This document shows positions 23,063-35,128 of a stretch of 64,000 nt of DNA, piece after piece. The notes below the pieces were generated by a model, which was given only the letters and a program-made list of their open reading frames with translations, did not search any database and was not told the DNA's origin. Location: positions 46,579,154 through 46,643,153 of the forward strand of contig NC_084886.1 of NCBI RefSeq assembly GCF_958979055.1, given 5' to 3'. The first letter of the stretch is position 1. Each line of letters begins with the position of its first letter. This DNA is from Alnus glutinosa (lineage: Eukaryota; Streptophyta; Magnoliopsida; Fagales; Betulaceae). The position numbers were made by a program, and so were the translations under genes.

Positions 23063-24067
23063 TAAAAAGAAGAGAAAGTCTCGTTTTCCTTAGCTTAGAG
23101 GAAGAAAGTTTTTCGGAGGGCTGCTTTTCTCCGGGGGAGGTGCCTCCCTCCTCCCGGTGTTGTTTTTCACCCTCTAGTTCCTTTGGGAGCTAGGGTGGTT
23201 TTTGTTTTGTGTCCCCTGGCTTGTCCCAGTGGGAGTTTTGTTCCTCCCGGCTAGTTTCCGGTAGAGGCTGTTGTTCTCCTAGCTGTTGGAGCTATGGAGT
23301 TGTTTATTTGTCTCTTTGGTTGTTGTTTTTATCTTCTTTCTGGTTTTTGACAGCGACTTTTCGTTTAAGTCGTCCATGGGAGTGTTCTTTGTTCGTGTGG
23401 TCTCCAGCAATCTTCTGTGTTAGATCTACTTCGTTTCGCTGGAGTTCTTGAGACACGACTCTTCCCGTGGTGCTCGCCGTCAGTCTCTGATCCCGTCGCC
23501 TCATCCTCCGGCGGTGTCGAACTTTCTCGCTCGGAGCGTGGCTTTCACGCGCTGAGATGTTGTTTGTGTGTGAGGGCCACGCGCCTTTCTCTGGCCATCT
23601 GGATGGAACATTTCGGGAAGATCTGTTTCAGGCTGCAACAGGGGAGGCCCGGATGCGGTGCGTTCTGGTTTCATTTGATGGTCAGGGAGGATCCTCCGAT
23701 TGCCGACTTGCGATTTGTTACTGTCTTTGTATATTCTTGTTTCCTCTCACAGCTGACTTATGTAATGGGTTAAATTTACATGGGCATTTTGGTGGCTTCG
23801 TTTAGCTAGACCAGGCTCTTTCACATTAGGTGGTTTGTTCCTTATTGCTTAGAGAGGGTCAAATGTTTGTTCTTGTATTTTATCTTGTTACATTAGTTAG
23901 CTGCTTTAAGTCAGGCGTGTTACTGGCTTTGTGTTTAGGGATTCTTCATCCCTATTCACTACCTTGGCCCTTGGGGCTCTTGTTCAGGATTTGGGATGTT
24001 GTGTTGCCTTCGGACGTTTGTATTTGCCTTCGGGCGTTATGCTATTAATGAATTGCTCCCGTTCAAA

Positions 24068-24108
<41 letters not shown>
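23063..24108 (+). mobile_element. Noncoding retroposon (type member 2) with A and TA tail
   Basis: Interrupts the spacer that in units A and C runs continuously from aaaaagaaatatagg. It ends in cccgttc plus a 12-base A run (24065-24076) extended by a TA run to 24108. It shares gagctagggtggtttttgt, ttttgttc-tcc and ttgtatattc words in the same order as member 1 (17252-18201). It has no intact ORF. A clear target duplication is not seen, possibly masked by the TA expansion. Confidence 0.7.
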
Positions 24109-24110
<2 letters not shown>

Positions 24111-24224
24111 AAATGAGAAGAAAAAAAGTTGCTTGATATTTTTCTTAAAAAAAAAGGGGGAGGGGAACTCGCCTTAAAATTATGATAAAGAACTAATTAA
24201 TATCTTTTAACTAATTAATTATGG

Positions 24225-24575
24225 CGTTATCTTTTCCAAGTTGAAAAGTGTTACATCGTCAATGTATGTCTGGGTTGTAAGCTTTATAAGTCTTGAGCAA
24301 ACCTCTTTTTTTAAGGTACCTTTTGTGAAAGAGTAATGCTCAATAAACTTTATTATGGTATCAGAGTTTCAGGGTTTTTGACAATATTGAGCATTTCCTC
24401 TCGTTGTACATATGTTTGAACAATAATGTAATACGCGAGGAGGCGTGTTAAGAGTCCTACATTGCTAAGGCATATCTGAATTGTAGGCTTTATAAGCCTT
24501 GAGCAAACTTATTCATTTAAGGTATCTTTTAAAAAGAGTAACATCCAATAAACTTTATCCAAACGTCGGGTTGAA
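24225..24575 (+). repeat. Pair of LTR-like segments (unit B copy)
   Basis: The same two-segment block as 12420-12790 (aagttgaaaagtgtta, ttataagtcttgagcaaac). Absent from unit C. Confidence 0.5.
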
Positions 24576-24747
24576 TCCATATAAATATCAAGAGTCATTA
24601 CATCTAATAAAGTTCATAATAATACAAAAGCTACCGTAACTGTTGGCAACTGCTACTCCGTAGCAATGACTGGTACCCACAAAATCCAGTCATACCTCAA
24701 AAGCTTAGGCCTGCAGCCAATCTCAAGGTAAGACCAGACACCAAAAA

Positions 24748-26730
24748 TCAGACAGACACGTGAAATATTGAAACGTAAAGCACAACAGGATTCATCTTGA
24801 TCAGCTCAAAGACACACACGTCTCCTTCTTCTAAATTATTGTCCCTCCTAAACTCTTCCCATCCATTCGTGATATAATATGATGAACGTGAATAACAAAA
24901 GTGAGAGCACCGGGCATGCCATTGTTTTCCATCACAAGTCTGAAGCGAGACAAACGGCCGCCCAATAAGATGCTTTTTAGCAAATCTAACAGGCACATAC
25001 TGCACAAGAAATAAGGATTGAAATTAATATTTGGAAAACATTATCTCATCAAGTAGAATAATTAGAAAGCTAGCTAGGCTCACCAAACGACGTTGTTCCC
25101 GTATATGACATGGCAAGATGGACATGAACGAAGGACTTGTAGGCTTCAACATTTTGGCTGCTTGGACTGCTCTCTCTCTTCCTCTGGACACCATGGCTCT
25201 GTTTTCTTCATGTTTTCCGCCGGACAACTCATCTGAGTTAGACATTTCATTTTCTTTCAACTTGTCACGCCTTGATCTTTTTGCATCATCTGATTCCATT
25301 ATGTCCACCTTATCTTCCAATTTACGCTTCTTGCTCCATGTATACTGAATCTCAGTTGCAGTGTTATCAAATACAAGAACATGGAATTTTGAACTTCCTT
25401 CATACCTGAAGACTAAAAAGTAGCCGTAAAGAATAGAATGGGATTCCATAAAATCCTGCCAACCATTTTGAAACCAAATCTCCTTGTTGGCCTTCTCCAA
25501 TCCCACTTGCCAAAAATGACCATTATTGGGAACAGTGAGTGTAGCAACATCAGACAGTTCATCCCCAAATTCCCTTACAAACTTTTCAGGGATCCTCTGC
25601 AGCCACCAAAGTGAGTTTATATATTGTCTCAATTACAATATTGTGTAATCAAAGTACTACAAGTTTTCTAGCAAACTCATGACATATCAATCTATAATTA
25701 TTTAAATGATTAGGCAAAACATTTGAATTGTCAATTATAAACTCTAAACAATTTCACCAATTAAAGTTTCTTTATTATTTTTTATTTATTGGTAGAGACG
25801 ATTAGTCATTAAATCCTTGGCTCACTTTACATCCCTGTCGTTAACCATTATGCAATGTAAGAGCATCGATCCAAGGATGCTTTAATCCTTTTCCGGCCAT
25901 CAGATGTTTTTTTTTCATCCTTTATTTTAAAGAATATTGTAAGTGATCCTTTATATATAGAAGATCACTAATTTATTCATTCCTAAACTTTAAAAAAACT
26001 AAACTTTCTCTCATCTCTATATGATTCTTCATTCTGTTGCAGGACCTACTCTCCAAAATAAATAAAGAATGAAACTTCCAAAAAGCTTTGCACCCAAATT
26101 GAGCCTCTTCCATTTCTAATATATATATTAATAGTACATATGTAAAAATTTTAAATTAAATTATTCGAATTTTGTTATATCAATATCTCTCATTTATAGC
26201 AATTGCTCTGAAATTCGTGACATATAATAAAATAAGATAAATATTGAAAAAAATAAAATCTGATTCATTTAATTTAAAATTAAACCAATGATTGAGATTT
26301 AAGAAATTACACCTCCCACGCACGATATATACTTCATAAATTTCAGAAGTGGTTTATTTTGCACCTAGCATATGTTAAAATATTGATTAAATGGTTAAAT
26401 ATATTTCCTATATAGTTAATTAATTTAGATAAACAAAATAATCTATTTCCATCATGTTTGAACAGACAAAAAATGTGTCGTAAATTGAAACAAACAAAAG
26501 ACCCGTTTCTCTCTATTGCAAGTGCTAAAACAAACAAGAACTAAGCAACGACGTACCCCATCAATAGTTAACTGCATGCAACGGCACCTAGAATACTACA
26601 AAGAAATGAAACCTCAAAGAAGTACAAGCAGAAAGCAAGCAAGGTAGGGAGAAGGCATTACCAGTTTCTTGTCGTCCATGGTAGAGGGGAGTATAATCTT
26701 GAAGAAGTGCGAGGGTCTCCTACCCGCCAT
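24748..26730 (-). CDS. VRN1/REM-type double B3-domain protein, copy 2 (277 aa)
   Basis: Three exons: 26730-26662 (23 codons), 25596-25084 (171) and 24999-24748 (83 plus stop), all in phase 0 with GT-AG introns. The N-terminal B3 domain spans about residues 8-100 (FFKIILPS, then RIPEKFVREFGDELS, WFQNGWQDF, LVFRYEG and FHVLVFD). A basic linker with KKRK at 112-115 may be a nuclear signal. The C-terminal B3 domain runs from about 175 to the end and is split by intron 2 (YVPVRFAKKHL, GWEEFRRDNNLEEGDVCVFEL). This pair of domains is typical of reproductive-meristem/VRN1 DNA-binding proteins. The start is the ATG of MAGRRPSHFF, about 100 bp from a TATA box. Relative to copies 1 and 3 it keeps a longer linker but lacks one codon at the start of the second B3 domain (ILPCHI for ILRPYHI). 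The target gene is unknown. Confidence 0.9.
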
Positions 26731-26828
26731 AGAACTCGACGGCCGGCGCTCAAAGCTCCGGTTCGGCACCACTCTGTCTGTCGAGCAATGCATTGGGATA
26801 ATGAATACCGTATCTGAGAGGATGTGTG

Positions 26829-26835
26829 ATTTATA
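26829..26835 (-). promoter_or_regulatory. TATA box of B3 copy 2
   Basis: TATAAAT on the minus strand, about 100 bp upstream of the ATG, in the otherwise purine-rich leader. Confidence 0.6.
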
Positions 26836-27409
26836 GAGTGTGTAGGGAGAGGGGGAAAACGACGAGCCGTGTTGGAGGGAGAAGGAGAATAAGGGTCTTT
26901 CAATGCATGGAGGGAGTGGGGGAAAAACGAAGAGCCATTCTGGAAGGAGAAGGGTCTGTTTTGGGTTTGCTGAGTTCTATGCATGCATATAGGGTATAAA
27001 ATAAACTGATTTTTAGCTGGTAAACATACAATTTTATGGAGGAAAAATAATATAAAAATACAACAAATCTTGATTTCTGTAAAAATAATTTCATTTTTAT
27101 CATGGATAATTGTTAAGGTTGAATTTGGGATGAAATAGTAAAATTCAGTCGCATATGCAGTATCTTGTATCCATCATAAGATAGAAATCCTTTATTGATT
27201 ATATAGGTGGTACGTTTCATATATTTATTTAGATTAGGTATCCAATCAATTTTATGGTTCTTTATTTTGAGGTAGAGAAAAACTAAGAGTTAATATATAT
27301 GCATGCAAATCTTGTCCTTATCTTGAGATAAATTAAGAATAAGTTGAAGGTGTCGGTCTATCGCTTTTAGCTACTTGATATTGAATTAATTTTAAATTCC
27401 GCCTTTATA

Positions 27410-27740
27410 GGCTTCGTTTGTTTAAATGTAAAATAATTTTTGTTGTTGAAAAATATTTTCAGCTAAAAAATGTCGGTGTTTGTTCGTACAAAAAATCAGC
27501 GACAGGGACGACAGTGAAAAACAACCGACGATCGGTGGACAATGGCTTTCAATGACTTTCATCGGCAACCTCCAACGACAGCAAAAAATGTGTACAAGAA
27601 AGAGAAGTTCAAACTCAAAAAATTGTTTACGGAAATTAAAAAAAAAAATTGAAACTATTTTACGCATTTTACAAGAAAGTTTTCTAATCAATCGAAAATG
27701 TTTTTTGATCTGACCAAAATTTTCAATCACACTAAACAAA
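27410..27740. mobile_element. Degenerate TIR element, cgtttgttt family (unit B)
   Basis: Starts near ggcttcgtttgtttaaatg and ends near tcacactaaacaaataaa. The interior has gaaaaatattttcagc and cgaaaatgtttt words in inverse positions. The allelic copy in unit C is at 35765-36105, so it was inserted before that duplication. A larger relative is at 56378-57354. Confidence 0.5.
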
Positions 27741-29119
27741 TAAAAAAAAATCAATGGATATTAATCATGGAAGAAATCAAAATCGAGGATCGAGAGATCT
27801 ACTCTTCTTCTTCTTCTTCTTCTTCTTCTGTCAACTCTTTCTGAAGCCGATCCAATCCATGTGAATTGGACCTCTTGTTCTTGGGCCTAGTATAGGTAAC
27901 CTTAGACATGAGATTTGGGCCTGAGCTCGCTTCAGCCCAAACTCAAAGCAAACTATTAAGTATAAAACCCACTGGTATTTGTTAGATAACATCTAATGTA
28001 ACAAAAGAATTCAAGGAGTAAATGAGAACCACCCTCTCTTTTTTAGCCTATTTATAATAGGTCAAATAACTCCTTGACAAAAAGAAAAGAATTGCAAATT
28101 CTCTACAACCAAATTTAAAACAATGAATAAAAAAATCTTACCTTTTTTTTAAAAAAAAAAAAAAAACAATAAAACAGCAAAAAAAAATTGCTCAGTTTTA
28201 CATTTTTGTATGACCCGTAAGTCTAAAAATAAAAAATAAACAATAAAACTTCATATAGTTTCTATGAAGGGTAATAAGTCCTAACAGAAATTAATTATTA
28301 TATTAATTACAATTTGGTAATGGCCAAGGAACTCTAAAACTAAATGAAATATGAAGCAATTGAGTAATTAATTAGTTAAAACAAACTTTCAGAAAACAAA
28401 AGATTATGCGATGATTTATTGGAGCTGGGCTTTACTTGCGCACATTAGGTAATCACTCACTCAGGTTGGCTTTTTATCCAAAAACAAAAATCAAAAAACA
28501 TGAAAAGCTATCATCATGTGTCGGTCCAATGGCCATAAAATGGAGAGATCCTATGCATTCCATTGCTAAAGGAAGAATTATCATAAAATGGCCATAAGAC
28601 GGCTGGTGTCTTCCTTGAATTTTCTTACACGAGTCTTTTTAAAATTGATGTAATTTTTAAAATTATTATTATATGTATAATAAATTATTATTAAATTTTA
28701 ATTCAATGATAATTTTAAAAGTCATATCAGTTTTAGAAAGACATAAATCATTTTTATAAGATATATTACTCGTTTCTTACACGTTAAAAAATACGTATCA
28801 CTTTTTTTTTTAGAGATTAGATCGTAAGAATTCTTTCAACTTTGTTCAAAACCAATTGTAATATCAAATATAATTAATAATAATGAAGATGGTGCGCTAA
28901 TGTCAATAACCAATTAAGAATGATGACAGCGATGACGACCAGGATATTAATAAAGTCTAAATAGCCTATTTCTCTCTGGGATCTAGCAAAGTAATTTAAG
29001 TAAACCAAAGAATTAAAAAAATAAAAAATAAATAAATAAATAAAAGGCAGGTCGCATGCTCTTCTTGTGGTTTTTCCTTGGCGTGGCACGTTTTCTATCA
29101 TATTTTCATGTCATGCCCA
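27741..29119. other. Unit B noncoding flank shared with unit C
   Basis: Collinear with about 36700-38115 of unit C (gatctactctt, ttgggcctgagctcgcttca, gttggctttttatcc words). It holds a (TTC)n run near 27803-27829 and a degenerate hairpin at about 28625-28775 (gtctttttaaaattgatg ... gttttagaaagacataa). No gene was recognised. Confidence 0.6.
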
Positions 29120-29128
29120 GTTCGGCAA

Positions 29129-29394
29129 AATAAAATGTTATATGTACTAAAATTTTTACAATAAGAAACTTACAAATTGACGTGAAATCATATAGCTCTA
29201 CATCAGTTTGATGGTCAAATATTTTTTAATTAATAGACAAAAATGCCCTGCCCTTCCCTGTTAAAACCAGCCCCGACCACCAGCGAGCTTCCAACACCGT
29301 CGGAAACCCGCACATCCCGACCCACCAACCCACGCACACCGGCGTGGGTTTGAGAGATCCAGCCGGATCTCTCAAAAAGAATCCACCGTGCAAC

Positions 29395-29433
<39 letters not shown>

Positions 29434-29858
29434 CAGAGACCGGCCGGATTCTATGTCGCTGTCGCATTCCGACCCACCAACCTATGCCAATGTGTGTGGA
29501 TTTTCGGCCGGAAACCCACGCACACCGGCATGGGTTTGAGAGATTCTACCAGATCTCTAAAAAAAAATCCACCATTCAACAAAAAAAGAGAGAGAGAAAC
29601 AAGACACTGGCCGGATTCCATGTCGCCATCTCTGTCGGAGGTTCGCCAATCGTCGAGGGGTCGGGGTCGTGGCTGGATGACCCGCGGAAGTGCTGTCTGG
29701 AGTTTTCTGACGTTGCTGGGTTCGGGTAGATCGACGGGATCGGCATTTCTTGGGCTGTAGCTTTTTTTGAATTTAAAAGGCATTTTCGTCTTATGTAGAA
29801 TACCACGTCAGTTTGTAAAGCTTCATTTATAAAAAAATTGGTACATATAGCATTTCTC
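29129..29858. mobile_element. Mutator-like element with duplicated GC-rich cargo, unit B only
   Basis: A perfect 9-bp target duplication GTTCGGCAA lies at 29120-29128 and 29859-29867. Unit C has the empty site (cccagttcggcaatgcac near 38112). The ends are imperfectly inverted: aataaaatgttatatgtac on the left, gagaaatgctatatgtacc as complement of the right. Inside are two diverged copies of a segment (cacaccggcgtgggtttgag near 29336 and cacaccggcatgggtttgag near 29521), each followed by a GA run. The cargo has open frames but no known domain. Confidence 0.8.
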
Positions 29859-30196
29859 GTTCGGCAATGCACTAAAAAGACCTCAAAAGGCATTCAACTA
29901 GTTGGATGATTTTTGTCTATAATAACATATGATCCCTAGCTTCTTCTTTTTTTAATTGTGCTTCTCGAAATTGAATAGTCCGTTGATCACATTAGTTGTT
30001 AACCAGTTCTCACTATATTAGTATATTATTATCCTATGGTAGGACGCATCAATTCACTGTCAATTAATGTTCTTCAAAGTAATTTCGGACTTTCAATAAA
30101 TTTGGTACCAAATGGTTCACGAACTCTGCAGAAATCAGTAAGATATATATAGTATTCATGACCGGTAGAAAATGACTCCTTTTTATGGATTAGGAT

Positions 30197-30400
30197 CGCC
30201 TATAAATTATAATTATTTGTCTGAATTTAAGAGAATTTGGATAAGTGATTGTGAGAGACCACTTATAAGACCCATCTGACTGGATAAGTAGTTGGGTAGC
30301 TCCATTTTTATTTGGTCAACTGGATCCCATAAGTGATCTCTCACAATCACCTTCCTAAATTCTATCAAATTCAAAAAAATAATTGTAGACGATCTTAATC
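30197..30400. mobile_element. Hairpin MITE, ataattatttg family (unit B)
   Basis: The left arm (ataattatttgtctgaattt, gtgattgtgagagaccactt) and right arm (gtgatctctcacaatcacct ... aaaataattgtagac) are inverted. Relatives: 32240-32420, 38490-38780 (the unit C counterpart) and a half copy near 48390-48490. Confidence 0.65.
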
Positions 30401-30764
30401 CGATAGAGAAATAATACACTTACACCTCATATACATCACGTATACATCTACATATAATCAAGTTTCAAATCTACTCTTGAATTTATGGAGTCCAATGTAG
30501 GTCCCATAAATCCAAAGGTAAATTTAAAAATGAGATGTACAAGAGATGTATAGAAGATGTAAAAATATAATTTCTCAATCCGATATGTACCTATATACTT
30601 TATGATTAATTTGTGCGATCACTTTAATACTTCTTTTCCTTATTCCTACGAAAACAGGATAACGATCGTTTACAATTATTTGTTCGAATTTAAAAGAATT
30701 TAGGCAGGTAATTATAGACGATCCTGGTCCCTATATATCTCTCTTACTCTTAGCTTTCTTTTTC

Positions 30765-30796
<32 letters not shown>

Positions 30797-30884
30797 GAGT
30801 TTGTTTAACGAAATAGAAAAATAAATACATAATAAAATGGATGGACTGCATCTTCCCCGTATGCCACTGACGCAGGGCAATAAT

Positions 30885-31035
30885 CTCATTTTTTATTTAA
30901 AAAATAAGGTGGCATTTAAAATCACCATTGGGTATGTGATTGATCAAATGATGATTTTGATCAAATAGTGATTTTAAAAGCCACCTAATTTTTTAATGAA
31001 CACTTGATGGACAATTTGTGTACTATTAGAATTAC
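30885..31035. mobile_element. Hairpin MITE, AAAGCCACCT family
   Basis: Arms ggtggcatttaaaatcacca and gtgattttaaaagccaccta are inverted around a gattgatcaaatgatgattt core. It lies where the similarity between units B and C stops. Confidence 0.6.
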
Positions 31036-31086
31036 TCTTTTTCCCTACCTCAACTCATAAAACTCGAATACCTACGTGTAGAATAA

Positions 31087-31268
31087 GAGAAATGATAGGG
31101 GTACCAAATTCTTTTACCAAAAGATGGGTACCAAATGATGTGGAGTTTATTCATTGGTACTTGTAGCATTTCTTTTTATTAATTGTTTTGATCATCTCCA
31201 ATGAATAAGCTCCACATCATTTGGTACTCATCTTTTGGTAAAAGAATTTGGTACACCTAGCATCCCTC
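31087..31268. mobile_element. 182-bp Mutator-like MITE
   Basis: Starts gagaaatgataggggtacc and ends ggtacacctagcatccctc. Inverted arms run through accaaattcttttaccaaaa. Flanks are gtagaataa (31078-31086) and gtagagtaa (31269-31277), a 9-bp target duplication with one mismatch. Confidence 0.8.
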
Positions 31269-31270
31269 GT

Positions 31271-31590
31271 AGAGTAATTCTATTAGTATATTAAGTGTCC
31301 ATAAAAAAAATGTTGTGGCTTTTAAAATCATCATTGGACGTGTAATTAATCAAATGATGATTTTGATCAAATGGTGATTTTAAAAGACACCTCATTTTTT
31401 TATGGACACTCAATGTACTAATAGAATTACTCGTAATTCTAGGAGTACATTAAGTATTCATCAAAAAATGAGGTGACTTTTAAAATCACCATTTGATAAA
31501 AAAATGAAGTGGTTTTTAAAATCACTATTTTTTTAAAAGCCACCTCATTTTTTATGAACACTTAATGTACTCTTAGAATTACTCCTACAC
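31271..31590. mobile_element. Two adjacent hairpin MITEs, AAAGCCACCT family
   Basis: The first (about 31271-31436) and second (about 31437-31590) each have tagtacattaagtgt-like outer ends and gtggcttttaaaatcac / gattttaaaagccacc inner arms. The two share a taattct junction. They lie immediately beside the 31087 element, so this is a preferred landing zone. Confidence 0.65.
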
Positions 31591-31639
31591 GTATATGTCA
31601 TATTGCGTTTTTTTTTTTTTTTTTTTTTTTTTAAGAGCA

Positions 31640-33100
31640 AACTGCTCTAATTTCTTGATTAATAAATGAGATTCAAAATTTTATTAAAAAAAAAAAATTA
31701 ATATAAAACTTTTTGAATACCCCGTGAATGACACATATAATCATATAGTTGTTGGACTTCAAACATATATATATAACATCGGATCACCTGCCCGTGACAC
31801 AATTGCATAGTGCATATATACTATTAATTCATAAGAAATAACAAAAAGAAATATAGGAAATGAGAAGACAAAAAATTGCTTGATATTTTTCTTTAAAAAA
31901 AAAAAGAAAGAAAGGAAAACTCGCCTTAAAATTAAGGAACAAAACTAATTAATACCACAACTTTGCATTTGGCATCTTGTACAATATTTTATTATTTAGG
32001 CTAATATATCATATGCTAGAAACTTCAGCATTTTGGTTACTCCCTGAATTATGGGCCCGGCCCTGGCCTAAGTTAAGCCTACAGGGCCCACTCATGTCCG
32101 TATTGCAAATAAGCTCGATCAGGTTGAGCCCAAGAAAAGGAATCCACCAAGCTCAAGCCACGTGTAGCCTTAACCCTCATGATAATCTAGCTCGGGTGTG
32201 ACCGTGTGAGGGAACGCTTGTCTAGCGGAGGAGAGGATTATGATAATTTCAAATTATTTATTTGAATTTAAAAAAATTCGAGTAGATGATTGTGAGAAAC
32301 TACTTATGAGAGTTATTTGATCAAATAAAAATTTAGTTGCCCATCTACTTATCAGGTCAGGTGGGTCTCATAAATCGTTTCTCATAATCACCTGTTCGAA
32401 ATCTCTCAAATTAGGATATGAGAGGATGCCGATTCCTAACAAAGCGAGTGTAAGAGCATGCACATCAACTTCTCTTTGATTTTCCTTAAATTTAAGGAAT
32501 AAAACTACTTTTTTGTTTTCCTATCCAAATGCATTCCATAATAACTTCAATTATATTTCTCTATATCAATTAAATATTTTTTCTTTACAAATATAAGCTC
32601 ATACCTACCTAGGCTACCCTCACATTTTTTTTCACAAAATTTCAACACAATATCCAATAAAAGACAGAGATGAGAAATAAATATTTTGTATTAAAATAAT
32701 AAATAGGAAAGCTCATTTGATTCCTTACATATTGGTTAGAACTGTAGCATTTTCAATGTTTAAAGAACCGATATGATATCTATTGTAAGTATTTTTTTTG
32801 GCATTTTTTATATATATATAGAGAGAGAGAGAATAAAATGAACTATAAAGAAGCTGCCGGAAATGCTATAACACCTGCCCAATGTTAGAATGGCAAAACT
32901 GAAATATTCACATCTTTGACGTGGCCCTAGCTAGCTACTACAAGTCTACAATAACTGCAGCGAAATAAGCATGTATTTTTTTATTTTTTAATTTTTTTAA
33001 TTTTTTTTTCTTTCCCTTTTAAAACCACAAATTCACCCTCCTAAAACGACAAGTGAACATGAGAGCTTTAACTAAACAGACATCTTTATATAAAAATGTA
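31640..33100. other. Unit C leading spacer and unit-specific insertion
   Basis: 31640-31940 repeats the spacer of units A and B. About 31950-33090 has no counterpart in A or B. It contains a hairpin of the ataattatttg family (32240-32420), a TA/GA microsatellite near 32811-32832 and no credible gene. No protease remnant is present in this unit. Confidence 0.6.
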
Positions 33101-33325
33101 GAGTCATTACATCTAATACAGTTCATAATATATAATACAAAAGCTAGCGTAACTGTTGGCAACTGCTACTACGTACGTACTTACCTTGACTAGTCCCCAC
33201 AAAATCCAGCCATACCTCAAAAGCTTAGGCCTTCAGACAATCTCAAGGTAAAACCAGACACCAAAAATCAGCCGATCGATCCAGAGTTTGGATTAAGTTA
33301 TAATTAAATTTAATTAGTTCGCTGC

Positions 33326-35077
33326 TCAGATAGACACGTGAAATATTGAGACGTAAAGCACAACAGGATTACTCTTGATCAGCTCAAAGACACACACGTC
33401 TCCTTCTTCTAAACTATTGTCCCTTCTAAACTCTTCCCATCCATTCGTGATATACCATGTTGAACGTGAAGCACAAAAGTGAGAGCACTGGACATGCCAT
33501 TGTTTTCCATCACAAGTCTGAAGCGAGACAAACGGATCCCCAATAAGATGCTTTTTAGCAAATCCAACAGGCACATACTGCACAACAAATAATTAATGAT
33601 TGAAATTAATATTTGGAAAAACATGAGATCTCATCAAGTAGAATTAGAAAGCTAGCTAGTTAGGCTCACCAAACGACGTTGTTCTCGTATATGATACGGG
33701 CGCAAGATGCCCATGAACGAAGGACTTGTAGGCTTCAACATTTTGGCTGCTTGGATTGCTCTCTCTCTTCCTCTGGACATCATATCTCTGTTTTCTTCAT
33801 GTTTTCCATTATGTCCACGCCTTGATGATCTTTTTGCATCATCTGATTCCATTATGTCCACCTTATCTTCCAATTTACGCTTCTTGCTCCATGTATACTG
33901 AATCTCAGTTGCAGTGTTATCAAATACAAGAACATGGAATTTTGAACTTCCTTCATACCTGAAGACTAAAAAGTAGCCGTAAAGAATAGAATGGGATTCC
34001 ATAAAATCCTGCCAACCATTTTGAAACCAAATCTCCTTGTTGGCCTTCTCCAATCCCACTAGCCAAAAATGACCATTATTGGGAACAGTGAGTGTAGCAA
34101 CATCAGACAGTTCATCCCCAAATTCCCTTACAAACTTTTCAGGGATCCTCTGCAGCCACCAAAGTGAGTTTATATATTGTCTCAATTACAATATTGTGTA
34201 ACCGAAGTACTACAAGTTTTCTAGCAAACTCATGACATATCAATCTATAATTTTTTTCATCCTTTATTTTAAAGAATATTGTAAGTGATCCTTTATATAT
34301 AGAAGGTCACTAATTTATTCATTTTTCTCTCCTTTAACTTCAAAAAAAACTAAGCTTTCTCTCATCTCTCTATGATTCTTCATTCTGTTGCAGGACCTCT
34401 CCAAAATAAATAAAGAATGAAACTTCCAAAAAGCTTTGCAACCAAATTGAGCCTCTTCCATTTCTAATATGTTAATAGTATATATGTAAAAATTTTAAAT
34501 TAATTATTCGAATTTTGTTATATCAATATCTCTCATTTATAGCGATCGCTCTGAAATTCGTCAAATATAATAAAATAAGATAAATATTGAAAAAACAAAA
34601 TCTGATTCATTTAATTTAAAATTAAACCAATGATTGAGATTTAAGAAATTACACTTCCCACGCACGATACTTCATATATAAATTGCAGAGGTTGTTTATT
34701 TTGCACCTGGTATATGTTAAAATATTAATTAAATGGTTAAATGTATCTCCTATATAGTTAATTAATTTAAATAAACAAAATAATCTATTTCCATCATGTT
34801 TGAACAGACAAAAAATGTGTCGTAAATTGAAACAAACAAAATACCCGTTTCTCTATCTCCATTTGCAAGTGCTAAAACAAACAAGAACTAAGCAACGACG
34901 TACCCCATCAATAGTTAACTGCATGCAACGGCACCTAGAATACTACAAAGAAATGAAAACTCAAAGAAGTACAAGCAGAAAGCAAGCAAGGTAGGGAGAA
35001 GGCATTACCAATTTCTTGTCGTCAATGGTAGAGGGGAGTATAATCTTGAAGAAGTGCGAGGGTCTCCTACCCGCCAT
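33326..35077 (-). CDS. VRN1/REM-type double B3-domain protein, copy 3 (266 aa)
   Basis: Three exons: 35077-35009 (23 codons), 34149-33670 (160) and 33577-33326 (83 plus stop), all phase 0. The architecture matches copy 2: B3 domain at about 8-100, basic linker with KKRK, and a second B3 domain from about 164 to the end across the exon 2/3 junction (ILRPYHI, YVPVGFAKKHL, EEGDVCVFEL). The first ~90 residues of exon 2 are almost identical to copy 2 (WLVGLEKAN here, WQVGLEKAN there). The linker (SSRRGHNGKHEE) instead matches the unit A pseudogene, with 33 bases missing relative to copy 2. No stop or frameshift is seen, so a functional DNA-binding protein is plausible. Its promoter differs from that of copy 2. 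Confidence 0.9.
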
Positions 35078-35128
35078 AGAACTCGACTGCCGGCTCTCAA
35101 AGCTCCGGTTGGACACCACTCTTGTCCG

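Noticed and set aside
29344-29783. Overlapping frames of 105-138 codons on both strands
   Set aside because: They run through GA microsatellites and the duplicated cargo of a transposon; no family resemblance.
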